Origin: a virus
Length of the DNA: 39,931 nucleotides
Virus record (IMG/VR): IMGVR_UViG_3300032116_000514
Location: 1-39,931 of that record
Direction: 5' to 3' (one strand)
The number at the start of each line of letters is the position of its first letter. The stretch's first letter is position 1. Shown here piece after piece: positions 1 to 8,833 of the stretch. Both the position numbers and the translations under genes were made by a program. The notes beneath the pieces were generated by a model. The model ran no database searches, was not told where the DNA came from, and saw only the letters and a list, made by a program, of their open reading frames with translations.

Positions 1-756
1 AGGTACTGCGAGCAGACCTGAGTATGCGCTAGCAGTTCCGCGTGCGAACAAGAGCATGCGCTCTTCCATCAACATTGTTGCGTATAGCGTAGATGTTGAT
101 GAGAGTTGGCGTAGGTCTTGATATCCCATACCTGAGAAGTTCGCATCAAACGAAACTTGGTCAGATAGTGAATACGAGTTGTATGGCAACACGAGGTCGT
201 CTGCTGTGTAGGAAATCTGTGGACCGCGCTCTAAATAGAGAGGGTTAGATGCTCCAGGAGCAAAGTTGTTTTGTGTTGTTTCTGTAATACCAGGCCAAAT
301 GTTTCCTTGTCCGCCTGTTCCGGTACCTGTGTAACCAAGAATTCTCTTGACACGATGTGAGGTACCAACTCCGCGCTTGCGTGGAAGTTTGTTACGAAGT
401 GGTGTTGGACGAGGCGTTAGAAGTTTTGCAGGTGCTTCGAGGTCGAACGCTGCAAAAGATGAAGTAAGTGGCTGAGTAAGAGTGATTTCTTTGTTGATAT
501 CACCCATAGCGCCACGCTGTGCTGCGAGAGCGTTGTTCAATGCTGAAACAGCATCAGGAGTCAAAGACTTGTTAGCAACAAGTGCTTCGATTTGTGACGC
601 GGCATCAGTAGAACCACCAAGAGTTTCACCATCAAAAGAGCGAGGTGCGGAAAGCGCCTTGCTTAGTTCTGATGTGTATTCCTCATGGCGCTCAGCAGCA
701 ACTTTAGGATTGGACTCATTGTATAAGTCCGCTGCTTTGAGTTGTGTTTTAGCCAT
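1..756 (-). CDS. Major capsid protein, N-terminal 252 residues (runs off the window)
   Basis: The gene starts at 756 (MAKTQLKAADLYNE) and stays open for 252 codons to the window edge, so the C-terminal part is missing. An AGAAAG ribosome site lies just upstream. It directly follows portal, MuF and protease/scaffold genes, where HK97-fold capsid genes sit. The first ~100 residues are helical and charged, as in the delta or N-arm of such proteins. They are followed by a basic stretch (LRNKLPRKRGVG) and a Gly/Thr-rich loop. Later residues (LYATMLMEERMLLFARGT) look like the spine helix of the P-domain. The role is inferred from position and these features. Confidence 0.82.
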   Translation of the reverse strand, partial: MAKTQLKAADLYNESNPKVAAERHEEYTSELSKALSAPRSFDGETLGGSTDAASQIEALVANKSLTPDAVSALNNALAAQRGAMGDINKEITLTQPLTSSFAAFDLEAPAKLLTPRPTPLRNKLPRKRGVGTSHRVKRILGYTGTGTGGQGNIWPGITETTQNNFAPGASNPLYLERGPQISYTADDLVLPYNSYSLSDQVSFDANFSGMGYQDLRQLSSTSTLYATMLMEERMLLFARGTASAYSGLLAVP

Positions 757-776
757 TGTTATCTTTCTGTAAAGAG

Positions 777-2135
777 TTACGCCTTGATTTCGGTTTCCGC
801 TTTGGCAAGGTAATCCTTAGCCATTTCGCGGTATCCCTTAGCAAGGTCGTTATCGGTTGTAGCGGATGCCTTTGCTAGATACAAATCTGCTTTGGCTTTC
901 CACTCATTATTGGTTTTAGCACCTGTCGCTATGGTTGTCCGCTTTGGACCGCCACCTATTGCGAGAGATTTTGCCGTTGCTAGTTCTGTTTCAAGAGATG
1001 CTGCTTTGTTCTCTACCGCCTCTTTTGCGGACTTTAACTCAGCAATTTCTGCTTGTACTGAAGCCATAGCACTCTTTACGGCTTTCTCAATGACAGCAGT
1101 AACGCCGTCAGCGAGCAGGGACTTCTCTGCCGAGTCTGCCTCGTCAGAATCTTCTTCTTCGATTACTGTTCCGATTTCTTCGATAGTCGAAGGTGGAACA
1201 ATTGTTTCAACGCTCTTAGGCGTTGGTGGTTGAATCGCAGGTGATGGCACAGGTGTTTCGCTTGGTGTGACCATGACTGCTGTTGAAACATCAGGGTTGC
1301 CGTGAGAGTTTGCTGGCATATTGCATCCGCACTCTAGGCATTTTTGAACTGATTTATCTGCCATCTCGTTGTCCTCAACGACAACTTCTTTCTTGGCTTC
1401 TTCGAGTTCGTGTTGCGCGGTTTCTGCTCCGACCATTGGACCTTCGGCAGTTTCTTGTTCGGCGGTTTCGCCGTACTGCTTTTCAATGTCGTCATATCCG
1501 CATTCTTTGCACATACGCGATACTTCGTCTAGTGCTTTGCGAGCAGCAGCATAACGCTCTACCATTTCATCACGGGAAGGAACATTTTTGGCTTCACCGC
1601 TCATAGGCATTGCTTCTGATGCCATCTCTTTCTCTATGTTAGTTTCCACCAGTTCCTCTACTTTCGTTAGTGATTTTTCACCATTGACTGATTTCGCCAA
1701 AACAAGTTGGCAATTTGGATTAGCAGGTCTATCGACCAAACTAACTTCTACGATTTGACCATCAATAATGCGACCATTTGCCGCCTTCTGGTCACGAACA
1801 ACACGCGGCGCTTTGATGCCGATGCTGAAACCTTTAAGTACGCGCGACTTAACTTTCTTGACAGAAACAGGGTCAACTACTAGCGCGGAAATGTAGTGTC
1901 CGTCTGACTTCTGTTCGTATTCTTGCGCAACACCAGCAGCGATATTGCTGTGCTGTTCGCGGATATTACCGCCTGTCATGAACCATTCAGGCATCGCGCG
2001 GTCAAGCCACGCAGGGTCGCAAATCTGCTGGTCAATGTCAATGGAATCGTCTGTTGCTTTACCATAAACGGTAAGAGTGCCGTCACCATTATCGTCCATT
2101 TTGACGATGCCAGCGTATACGCTTGTATCTTTCAT
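777..2135 (-). CDS. Prohead protease with fused scaffold-like C-terminus
   Basis: Residues 1-150 match the HK97 prohead protease family (U35). Candidate catalytic His62 is in NIREQHS, Ser104 in KGFSIGI, and the conserved IVEVSLVDRPANP strand follows at ~128-138. The enzyme would trim scaffold and capsid N-arms inside the prohead. The remaining ~300 residues are acidic and Ala/Glu-rich, with a likely coiled coil around 345-395, and probably act as the scaffold. This segment also holds two Cys clusters, CKECG near 210 and CLECGC near 268, which look metal-binding and are unusual for a scaffold. The start is preceded by AAAGGAAAG, and the gene lies 20 bases upstream of the capsid gene. Confidence 0.85.
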   Translation of the reverse strand: MKDTSVYAGIVKMDDNGDGTLTVYGKATDDSIDIDQQICDPAWLDRAMPEWFMTGGNIREQHSNIAAGVAQEYEQKSDGHYISALVVDPVSVKKVKSRVLKGFSIGIKAPRVVRDQKAANGRIIDGQIVEVSLVDRPANPNCQLVLAKSVNGEKSLTKVEELVETNIEKEMASEAMPMSGEAKNVPSRDEMVERYAAARKALDEVSRMCKECGYDDIEKQYGETAEQETAEGPMVGAETAQHELEEAKKEVVVEDNEMADKSVQKCLECGCNMPANSHGNPDVSTAVMVTPSETPVPSPAIQPPTPKSVETIVPPSTIEEIGTVIEEEDSDEADSAEKSLLADGVTAVIEKAVKSAMASVQAEIAELKSAKEAVENKAASLETELATAKSLAIGGGPKRTTIATGAKTNNEWKAKADLYLAKASATTDNDLAKGYREMAKDYLAKAETEIKA

Positions 2136-2144
2136 ATCTTTCCT

Positions 2145-2954
2145 TTACTCGTTTATGAGTTTTGTATCAACTACATAGGGCGCAACATCGCACATACAGT
2201 TCGGGTGAACAGGTGGGTCGCCGTTAGGCCATTGTTCGCCGAGTTGTATCGGTGATGCTGCTTCGTTTTCCGAACATAAATCGCAAGGGTCTGCGACTAA
2301 ATATTCAATCATTTCAACACCTGAATCGCGGTACAAATCTAGAGAGGACTGTACCACCGCGTACGATGTTTCGGTTTGCGCTATTGACAACGCCCGAACA
2401 GGGTCATCAATAAGTTGGTCTATCAGAATAGCGGCAGAGCGTGGACTGATACCTTCGTTCAGCGTACGAGCGAGGATAGTTCCGATGCGTTTTACTGTCG
2501 TCATCGTTATCTCGTCAGACATACTCGTACCGCGATTAAGCAGGTCGTAGAGTGTTGCGCTAGGGCGTAGCCGTAATGCTGCTGCTCTGTTTCCGGGTTT
2601 CCAGTTGTTCCAGTTGATAGCCAATGCGCGCTGTAATTCTTTTTTACTCGGCGCTGCTTTGCTGACTTTTGCTTTTCGTGCTATCTCGTATGCGCTGAGG
2701 TCAATACCGAGAATCGCAGCATCAGCATAAAGGTTGAACAGGGTATTGCGTAGCGTACGAGTATTCACAATGACATGAACGCGCGCCCATGCGCGAGCCT
2801 CGTCAGGTGTGACACTTCCGCTACCTTCGGGAAAGTTCGCAAACCAAGCATCGATAATGTCTGTAACGCTTACCGAATCTCGTATTGCTCTGCGAATAGC
2901 GCGTTGATGCCGAACCGCAAGCCTCGTCTTAAGACGCTTCGTGTTCGGTTTCAT
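2145..2954 (-). CDS. Phage Mu gpF-like head morphogenesis (MuF) protein
   Basis: This is a 269-residue protein with a basic, helical N-terminus. Its C-terminal domain has the family hallmark: CDLC near 225, then VHPNCMCD near 253, a Cys/His set that probably binds metal. MuF proteins are minor capsid components packaged with the portal. The gene starts immediately after the portal stop codon (TAAATG), so translation is likely coupled. Residues ~190-215 (VRALSIAQTETSYAVV) match the family signature with its conserved TE motif before the Cys cluster. Confidence 0.85.
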   Translation of the reverse strand: MKPNTKRLKTRLAVRHQRAIRRAIRDSVSVTDIIDAWFANFPEGSGSVTPDEARAWARVHVIVNTRTLRNTLFNLYADAAILGIDLSAYEIARKAKVSKAAPSKKELQRALAINWNNWKPGNRAAALRLRPSATLYDLLNRGTSMSDEITMTTVKRIGTILARTLNEGISPRSAAILIDQLIDDPVRALSIAQTETSYAVVQSSLDLYRDSGVEMIEYLVADPCDLCSENEAASPIQLGEQWPNGDPPVHPNCMCDVAPYVVDTKLINE

Positions 2955-4829
2955 TTACAGCCCTATGTATCTCTCCGCGTGCCAACGGGCAGATTCTTCG
3001 TCACCGATAGCAAGATACTTGTTGATAACTTCTGCGTAGTCTGCTTCGATTACTTCGAAATTGAAGGGTCTTTTGCGATTACCTTTGCGGAGCCACTTGA
3101 GGAATTTCTTAACTTCCTCAGTAGTTTTATCACTTTCTTCTTCCTTCTTTTCCTCTGCCACCTCTTGAACCAGTTGTCCTTCTTCAGTTTGAGGTGTTTC
3201 GCCGATGGGGAGTTCGCCGTCAACTGCCTCAGCATCAGGACCTTCAAGAGCACTTGCTCCTGCCGCTGTTGCTGCATCGATAATCCCTTCTGGTGAGAGG
3301 AAGAATAATCCGCTACCACTATAAAGCATTGGCATATCTGCTTGTGGTGTGTCGAGTAGTGGCAAACCACTCTTGGAACGCGCTTCGTTTACTGTGCGGT
3401 TGCCGTTCTTCAACTCAATATCAATACGGCGCGCTTCTGCTTCCGTATCAACCTTAGACTCAAACAGAATCTTGAATTCAAGTTCGCGCGGCATACCGAG
3501 ATAAACATAGGACAAGTTCGTAAGTTGCTTGCTAATCCAGTCGACTAGCGGAGCAATGCCGATAACTTCGCCCGAGAGTGTTTCGCCTTCTTGTAATCCT
3601 GACGCACCGAGCGAACCGCTACCGCTAAATCCGATTTCTGATGGCAATACGCCGAAGTGTCCGCAGATAGAGGTGACAAGATAGTTATCAAGAACATCTT
3701 TGAACTTCTCGCCGTATCCTTCAAACTGATGCGGTACGAAACCAGCAGGTAGTACGCGCGAACGCTTACGCTGTGCGGTTTGTCCTGCGAGGTCATCGTT
3801 GAAAATGTTTTCATACGCGCGCAACAACTCTGGATTATTACCAAATGTTGCGTCAGTTTGAAACATTAGTTCAGGGAGTACACCATCTGTATATTCTGCT
3901 CGTAGCCACTGCTGTCTGCGCAGATAAATGTCAGCAAGAGGTAATGAGCGCTCAGTTGGGGAAAATCCATAGATAGTCCATGACCTTCTATTTTTGACCA
4001 AATAAGATAGTTCGTCAGAGGTGAATTCTCCATCGGCATCTTCCATTTCCATTGGCGCCATGAATTCGCTACGAGGAAATCCGTAGAGAATCTGCTGAAA
4101 CGCAGGGTTAGGTGGAATAGGACGCATTCCTCGGTCGTCAATAAGTGGCTTGATAGTTGAGCCGTCAAGTACCTGAAATCCGTATAAATCTCCACCGACA
4201 GACTTTTGTGGCCAAATAGCCCACGCATCTATCACGAGGATTTCTTCTACGGAAAGGTTAATCCAGTCCGAAAATGTGTATCCATTTGCTTTGTCAGGGT
4301 TTTCCCAAAATCCGCGTAGGCGAGCAATATCTTCTGTGTATTTCTCACGCGCCGAAGCCATCGCACGAACATGGTCTTTGCCTGATTCTGCTGCGATGCG
4401 TTCAGAAGCGTCATCGCTCAAAACAATATCCCAGTCCATACCCGTGATTTTGTTTTTCACAACTTCAAGACAACGGCGGATAATATCTACTTGGTCTGCG
4501 GTTGCGCGTAATGTCTTGAAAGGGATAAGACGCGTTTCCGTGATGTTGATATTTTGCGCAACTTGATACTCATAACGGCGAGGGTCAGGACGACCATCTT
4601 CGCGTAATGGATTTATCGCTCCCGGAACGATAGGACTTCCGGGTGTAAATGGAACATTTGGCCAAATCGGATTACGAGGTAATCCAACTGACTGACCGTA
4701 TGTTTGATTCATAGGTCTAGAGCGATTCACCATATCTTGTTCAGAGATAGTGACAGTTCCGGGCGGAAGATTCGGTGCTTTCTGAATTTCCGCCGCGACT
4801 GCTCTAGCCAATCTGTCAAGCAGACCCAC
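2955..4829 (-). CDS. Portal protein
   Basis: The portal forms the dodecameric ring at the capsid vertex through which DNA is packaged. This 624-residue protein starts with GTG, preceded by a full AGGAGG with 5-base spacing. The segment with QNINITETRLIPFKTLRATADQVD, the WDIVLSDDA stretch and LPAGF..QFEGYGEKF is typical of phage portal proteins of actinophage type. The last ~130 residues are an acidic Glu/Lys-rich extension (IGETPQTEEGQ, EEKKEEESDKT) followed by a short basic-aromatic tail, which lies beyond the usual portal core. The gene sits between a fibre gene and MuF. Confidence 0.85.
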   Translation of the reverse strand: MGLLDRLARAVAAEIQKAPNLPPGTVTISEQDMVNRSRPMNQTYGQSVGLPRNPIWPNVPFTPGSPIVPGAINPLREDGRPDPRRYEYQVAQNINITETRLIPFKTLRATADQVDIIRRCLEVVKNKITGMDWDIVLSDDASERIAAESGKDHVRAMASAREKYTEDIARLRGFWENPDKANGYTFSDWINLSVEEILVIDAWAIWPQKSVGGDLYGFQVLDGSTIKPLIDDRGMRPIPPNPAFQQILYGFPRSEFMAPMEMEDADGEFTSDELSYLVKNRRSWTIYGFSPTERSLPLADIYLRRQQWLRAEYTDGVLPELMFQTDATFGNNPELLRAYENIFNDDLAGQTAQRKRSRVLPAGFVPHQFEGYGEKFKDVLDNYLVTSICGHFGVLPSEIGFSGSGSLGASGLQEGETLSGEVIGIAPLVDWISKQLTNLSYVYLGMPRELEFKILFESKVDTEAEARRIDIELKNGNRTVNEARSKSGLPLLDTPQADMPMLYSGSGLFFLSPEGIIDAATAAGASALEGPDAEAVDGELPIGETPQTEEGQLVQEVAEEKKEEESDKTTEEVKKFLKWLRKGNRKRPFNFEVIEADYAEVINKYLAIGDEESARWHAERYIGL

Positions 4830-4838
4830 GCTAGCCTC

Positions 4839-6359
4839 CTAAGCGTGTACGACTACACGATATTGATTTGAAGTTGGAGCGACTGAGAATAGCAGAGTAA
4901 TCGAAGTAGTGTTTGTATGTTGTACATCGCAAATCACTTCTGCGTATGGGCTGCTGTTATCATAGACAGTAACAATAACATCACGAGTGCCGAGGTCATG
5001 GGTAATCGTGTATGAGGTGTTCGAGCCGTCACCAACATTGGCTGCGTACTTGCGTACAACAACAGCAGTATCGATAGCGATACCTGCGGAACTGACAGAG
5101 ATACCTGTATGAGCAACAGCAGAGAAGTTATTTGCTCCGCCGACTGCTCCGAGAGCAACACCATTGCTTGCGGTATAAGTACCAGCACCCGAGAACTGAG
5201 TGAACTCAAGAACAGTAGAGTTGAGGGTAATTGGGTTGTCGGTTGTAAGAACCCAGCCAGTATTGGCAAGAGTGTCGCCAGTCTGTACGAATGTGAACAT
5301 ACCCGACTTAACTTCAGCAGAAGTATTAGCGTCAGCAGAGCGAACAAGAATCCAAGGATTCGAGCCGTCACCTTCTTGCGACAATACATAAATGCCGTTG
5401 TATTGACCACCTAGACCGCCGAGGCTTGCCTCATTTTTGACGAGAACGCGCTGACCAGCAAGAACTTGGTCGCCGTCTACTGTGAGAGTGGTGTTGCTTC
5501 CTGCTGTGATTGTTCCGCCGTTAGCAGAAGTCCACGCAGGGCTGTTAGGAAGAATTGCGGCAGTTGCGAGGTGAACTGCTTCTTTGATAAGAAGTCCTTG
5601 CGCAGTTGCATCAACATACGCTTTAGTTGCTGCGTCAGTATCGGCAGTTGGTGTTGCGAGGTTAGTAATCTTGTAGTTACCGAAAGACACATCAGCAAGA
5701 GGAACAGTAAGCGCGGAAAGATTGATTGCGCTGTGTGCTGCGTTGTCGTGTGTTGGTGTTCCGTGAGTATGGTCATTACGAGCGAAGTCTGTGCCTGAAC
5801 CATTAGCAGAAGCAGAACCGAAAGTTGTTTGCGCGGTGACATTGCCAAAATTAGGTAGTGCGTGAACATGGTCTGCGCGAGCAGGTGTACTCGCAGTACC
5901 TACGCTGTTAGTTCCACCAGCCGCAAGTGTTTGCGGTGCTGTGCTGGTGAGAGATGGCGTTCCGTGCGTGTGGTCAGCGCGAGCATAATCGTTGCTGCTA
6001 CCGCTTGACGAAGTATCGCCGTAAGAGGTTTGTGCTGAAACTGTGCCGAAAGATGAGATTTGGTCCCATGTCGAGCCATCGCTTAGATATAGGAGATTAT
6101 TATCTGTTGCGAAATAGAGCGTACCAGCAGGAACAGTATTAGCGGCAGGGCGGTTGCTGAATGTACCGTACTGAACTTGCGTAGTCTGTACGAAGTTCAC
6201 CCATTGTGTGCCGTTGTAAAAATACAGCGTATCGTCAGAGGTGTTGTAGTAAATCTGACCATCGAGAGGGCTAGATGGTGCAGTTCCGAGATTCTGAATT
6301 ACCGCGTTTTGTAATTCGTTCTTGTTTAAGTCAATGCTGACTAGAAATTTTCTTGCCAT
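4839..6359 (-). CDS. Tail- or head-fibre protein with DHTHG repeats
   Basis: This 506-residue fibre-like protein has two short N-terminal modules of the form GQIYYNTSDDTLYFYNGTQW and GTLYFATDNNLLYLSDGSTW, which are common in phage fibres. Three ARADHTHG-type HxH repeats follow at ~125-200. Next comes the LATPTADTDAATKAYVD signature near 233-250, then a long beta-rich shaft. The C-terminal ~60 residues (SYTITHDLGTRDVIVTVYD) resemble the product of the next gene upstream at 6368-6646. Its position between terminase and portal, far from the other fibre genes, leaves open whether it decorates the head or the tail. Confidence 0.7.
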   Translation of the reverse strand: MARKFLVSIDLNKNELQNAVIQNLGTAPSSPLDGQIYYNTSDDTLYFYNGTQWVNFVQTTQVQYGTFSNRPAANTVPAGTLYFATDNNLLYLSDGSTWDQISSFGTVSAQTSYGDTSSSGSSNDYARADHTHGTPSLTSTAPQTLAAGGTNSVGTASTPARADHVHALPNFGNVTAQTTFGSASANGSGTDFARNDHTHGTPTHDNAAHSAINLSALTVPLADVSFGNYKITNLATPTADTDAATKAYVDATAQGLLIKEAVHLATAAILPNSPAWTSANGGTITAGSNTTLTVDGDQVLAGQRVLVKNEASLGGLGGQYNGIYVLSQEGDGSNPWILVRSADANTSAEVKSGMFTFVQTGDTLANTGWVLTTDNPITLNSTVLEFTQFSGAGTYTASNGVALGAVGGANNFSAVAHTGISVSSAGIAIDTAVVVRKYAANVGDGSNTSYTITHDLGTRDVIVTVYDNSSPYAEVICDVQHTNTTSITLLFSVAPTSNQYRVVVHA

Positions 6360-6367
6360 TATTTCTC

Positions 6368-6646
6368 CTATATTACATACGCGGTGCCAGTAAAGGCTGC
6401 CGTGAAGGTTATTACCATTGTGTTCTTGCTTGGATAACTAAATGTGCCTTCACATTGAGTACCTGCTGAATCAAGCACGACCGCAGTAGGTTCTCCACCG
6501 AGATTATGATTGATAGTCCATACGCTACTGGCAACTGCTTGAGTATGCGTATAGAAAATTTGTGCTGCTCCACCTTGCGGTCCGGGAGCAGTAACGCGGA
6601 TAATCGGCTGCGTTACTTGAACTACTACTGTTTCGTCTGCCATCAT
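6368..6646 (-). CDS. Small virion-associated beta-domain protein
   Basis: This is a 92-residue protein. From residue ~40 it carries a WTINHNLGGEPTAVVLDSAG module that resembles the C-terminal domain of the fibre encoded at 4839-6359. It begins with two possible starts (ATGATG), overlaps the upstream gene by 4 bases (ATGA) and lies 8 bases from the fibre gene. It could be an adaptor or a separate copy of the fibre tip. No family name is certain. Confidence 0.6.
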   Translation of the reverse strand: MMADETVVVQVTQPIIRVTAPGPQGGAAQIFYTHTQAVASSVWTINHNLGGEPTAVVLDSAGTQCEGTFSYPSKNTMVITFTAAFTGTAYVI

Positions 6647-6990
6647 GTCCTCGTTACTTGTGGGCTGACTTCAATTGTGCCTTGAACAAGGCGTGTTACA
6701 ACATTCTGAGGCGAAGTAATTTCAATGTCATAAGCATATCTGCCGTTAGTAATCGCTGCCGTTTGTGTGTTGGTCGCATGACACGCGATAGTTCCAGTAT
6801 TGCCTGTGATAGTAATGCCGTTGCCGTTCGTCAGGGTCAATACTGCTGTTTTGGCGAGTGGTGATGTGCGTACTTGTAGTGCTGCGGTGTAACTCGTGAT
6901 ATTGACAGGATTGCCGTTCGGCTGTTCATAAATAAAAGTTATATACCAATCCGCACCTTGGTCGATTACGGTGTTGTAAGTAACTGCCAT
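6643..6990 (-). CDS. Small beta-sandwich structural protein
   Basis: This 115-residue protein opens with YNTVIDQGADWYITFIYEQ. It continues with NPVNITSYTAALQVR and ends with RLVQGTIEVSPQVTR. Proteins of this pattern are frequent in environmental phages beside fibre or head genes, and the pattern suggests a baseplate-upper-protein-like or Ig-like N-terminal sandwich. It lies directly after the terminase gene, sharing the short fibre operon. The biochemical role is unknown. Confidence 0.55.
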   Translation of the reverse strand: MAVTYNTVIDQGADWYITFIYEQPNGNPVNITSYTAALQVRTSPLAKTAVLTLTNGNGITITGNTGTIACHATNTQTAAITNGRYAYDIEITSPQNVVTRLVQGTIEVSPQVTRT

Positions 6991-8415
6991 TTATGCTCCT
7001 AGTGCCGCGTTACAGTATTCGCAAATCTTGTTCGTTTTCTTATTCGGCATCTGACAACTGCCGCAAATTGTAGCGAGGTTCTGTAATCCCGTAAGAGATA
7101 CTGAACCATCTTTCAGTTCGGTAAGTGCCCACACTAGTGCGTCTAGTCTATCAGGTGATTCGGCGCTTTCGGGTGTCCACATTACCATTTGGTCCTCGAG
7201 TTGCGGAAACGCGCCAACATGATGAACGCGATACTGCTCGTAGAGTGCCGAAATAGGTTCTGCGCGCACACGCTTTCCGCGTGTCGCATGAACTTTGGTA
7301 ACAGGTGCATTTCTATCTACCTGTTGAAGCACCATAATAACCATGTCACCGCCGTTGTTTGTTTCAGCAACGATTCGGTCTGCCTTGTGTTTTCTAAATG
7401 CTTCAATTGCTCGCTTACCCCATTCGTTTGGAGTAGCGCGTATAGTGTCATCAGAGAGGACATAGAAGTGTCCGTCTGATGCTGCTCCTGCTGTGATAAT
7501 TCCTGTTTCATCGCTATCTTCTCCGCTCGTTACTGCTGGGTCAATAGCAACTACGATGCGGTATAGCGGTGGTACTTTGTCGGGCGTGACGCGAGTATCT
7601 TCTATCCAATAGCGCTGCCATAGTGCGCCTTCTGCCTGTTCCAGCAGTTCGCCGTATAACTCTTGCCTTCCTGTGCGCGTACCTTCGTAGCGCGCCTTCA
7701 GTTCCGCTAGCGCGGTTTCAGACAAATTCCTTGCGTTATCAAATGTGCTTCCGCGAGTGACAACTACTGAGCCGTCAGTACGCGATACCCAGTCACGAAG
7801 TAACTTGATGGGCTTTGGCGTTGTTGTTGCAACGATGCGTGGTCTTTCGCCGATACGCAGCGCAGGTGCTAAACCTTCTGTCCAAGTTTCATACGGATAA
7901 GGCCAAGCAGCAACCTCATCAAGCCATGCGCCTGATAAGTTCAGACCGCGACCGCTATCGGGCGAATCCGCACCGAACATGTGAACTATCTGTCCGTCTT
8001 TGAAAGTAATCTTGTATGACGATTTGTTATAGATATAATCAACATCAGGCACTAGCCCACGATTTCGTATTGAAACCAGCAGCCCTGATGGACCTTCTAC
8101 GCAGACTGTTTTCGTATCGCTAAAACGCGGTGCGATAATTGCCCATTGCGTACCCGTGCCGTCAGGTGCTTTTGGCGTTGTCAATATGCGTTCCGTAAGC
8201 CACTCTGCGCCTGTGCGTGTCTTGCCCCAACCGCGACCCGACATAATCAACCAGATATTCCAGTCGCCTTCGGGTTCGTGTTGTTCGGGTCTGCCGATAA
8301 ACCACCAAGGCTTGCGGTGTAGGCTGTGAATGTACTCGCTAGTTTGTTGGTTCAGCCATCGCTGTTGTTCCGCTATCGGTAACTGCGATATCTGTTCCCT
8401 GAGTGATAGACCCAT
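6991..8415 (-). CDS. Terminase large subunit with C-terminal zinc ribbon
   Basis: This is the packaging ATPase and nuclease. Walker A is SGRGWGKT at 59-66. The Walker B and catalytic Glu lie in GAWLDEVAAW near 165. The nuclease domain begins at VAIDPAVTSGEDSDETG, with the metal-binding Asp. The start at 8415 overlaps the small subunit by 77 bases. I keep it because the N-terminus (SQLPIAEQQRWLNQQ) looks like the usual large-subunit N-terminus. The last ~25 residues (CGSCQMP, then CEYC) form a CxxC...CxxC zinc ribbon that standard terminases lack. Confidence 0.9.
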   Translation of the reverse strand: MGLSLREQISQLPIAEQQRWLNQQTSEYIHSLHRKPWWFIGRPEQHEPEGDWNIWLIMSGRGWGKTRTGAEWLTERILTTPKAPDGTGTQWAIIAPRFSDTKTVCVEGPSGLLVSIRNRGLVPDVDYIYNKSSYKITFKDGQIVHMFGADSPDSGRGLNLSGAWLDEVAAWPYPYETWTEGLAPALRIGERPRIVATTTPKPIKLLRDWVSRTDGSVVVTRGSTFDNARNLSETALAELKARYEGTRTGRQELYGELLEQAEGALWQRYWIEDTRVTPDKVPPLYRIVVAIDPAVTSGEDSDETGIITAGAASDGHFYVLSDDTIRATPNEWGKRAIEAFRKHKADRIVAETNNGGDMVIMVLQQVDRNAPVTKVHATRGKRVRAEPISALYEQYRVHHVGAFPQLEDQMVMWTPESAESPDRLDALVWALTELKDGSVSLTGLQNLATICGSCQMPNKKTNKICEYCNAALGA

Positions 8416-8833
8416 TTACGCTGCCTTCGTTAATGAACTCGAGAATTGCCTTCTTTGCTTCCTCTATGTCTATTTGAATCGGTGTGCCATTCGGACCTGA
8501 AATCTCTGCGCGGATTTTGTCGTTCCTTCCCCAGCGTTCTGCGTGCTTTCTTTCAAGCCACCACGCTGCCGCTTGCCATCTGCCGTTTTGTGCTGCTTGT
8601 TGAATACGCACAACCGCATCAGCCTCAGCAGCAGCAAGAGCGCGCAAGACAGACTCCCGAAATTCCCGATAGTCTTTCTTCGCGTTAGGTTCTTGCGCTA
8701 ACTCCATCCAGCGATAGAAAGTTGTTTCGCCTATTCCTGCTAGTTCAGCAGCAACCTTTTGGTCGTTTCCTGCCCGTAACGCACGGATAAGTTTTTCCAG
8801 CGTTTCCGGTGTTAGTTTGCTCGGTCTAGACAT
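8339..8833 (-). CDS. Terminase small subunit
   Basis: This 164-residue protein has an N-terminal helix-turn-helix (AELAGIGETTFYRWMELA, about 28-45) followed by the long helical segment LRALAAAEADAVVRIQQAAQNGRWQAAAWWLER. That arrangement is typical of small terminase or HTH-type packaging recognition proteins. It would bind the packaging site and hand DNA to the large subunit. It overlaps the large-subunit gene by 77 bases and the glycosyltransferase gene by 8, so DNA modification and packaging genes are translationally chained. Confidence 0.85.
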   Translation of the reverse strand: MSRPSKLTPETLEKLIRALRAGNDQKVAAELAGIGETTFYRWMELAQEPNAKKDYREFRESVLRALAAAEADAVVRIQQAAQNGRWQAAAWWLERKHAERWGRNDKIRAEISGPNGTPIQIDIEEAKKAILEFINEGSVNGSITQGTDIAVTDSGTTAMAEPTN

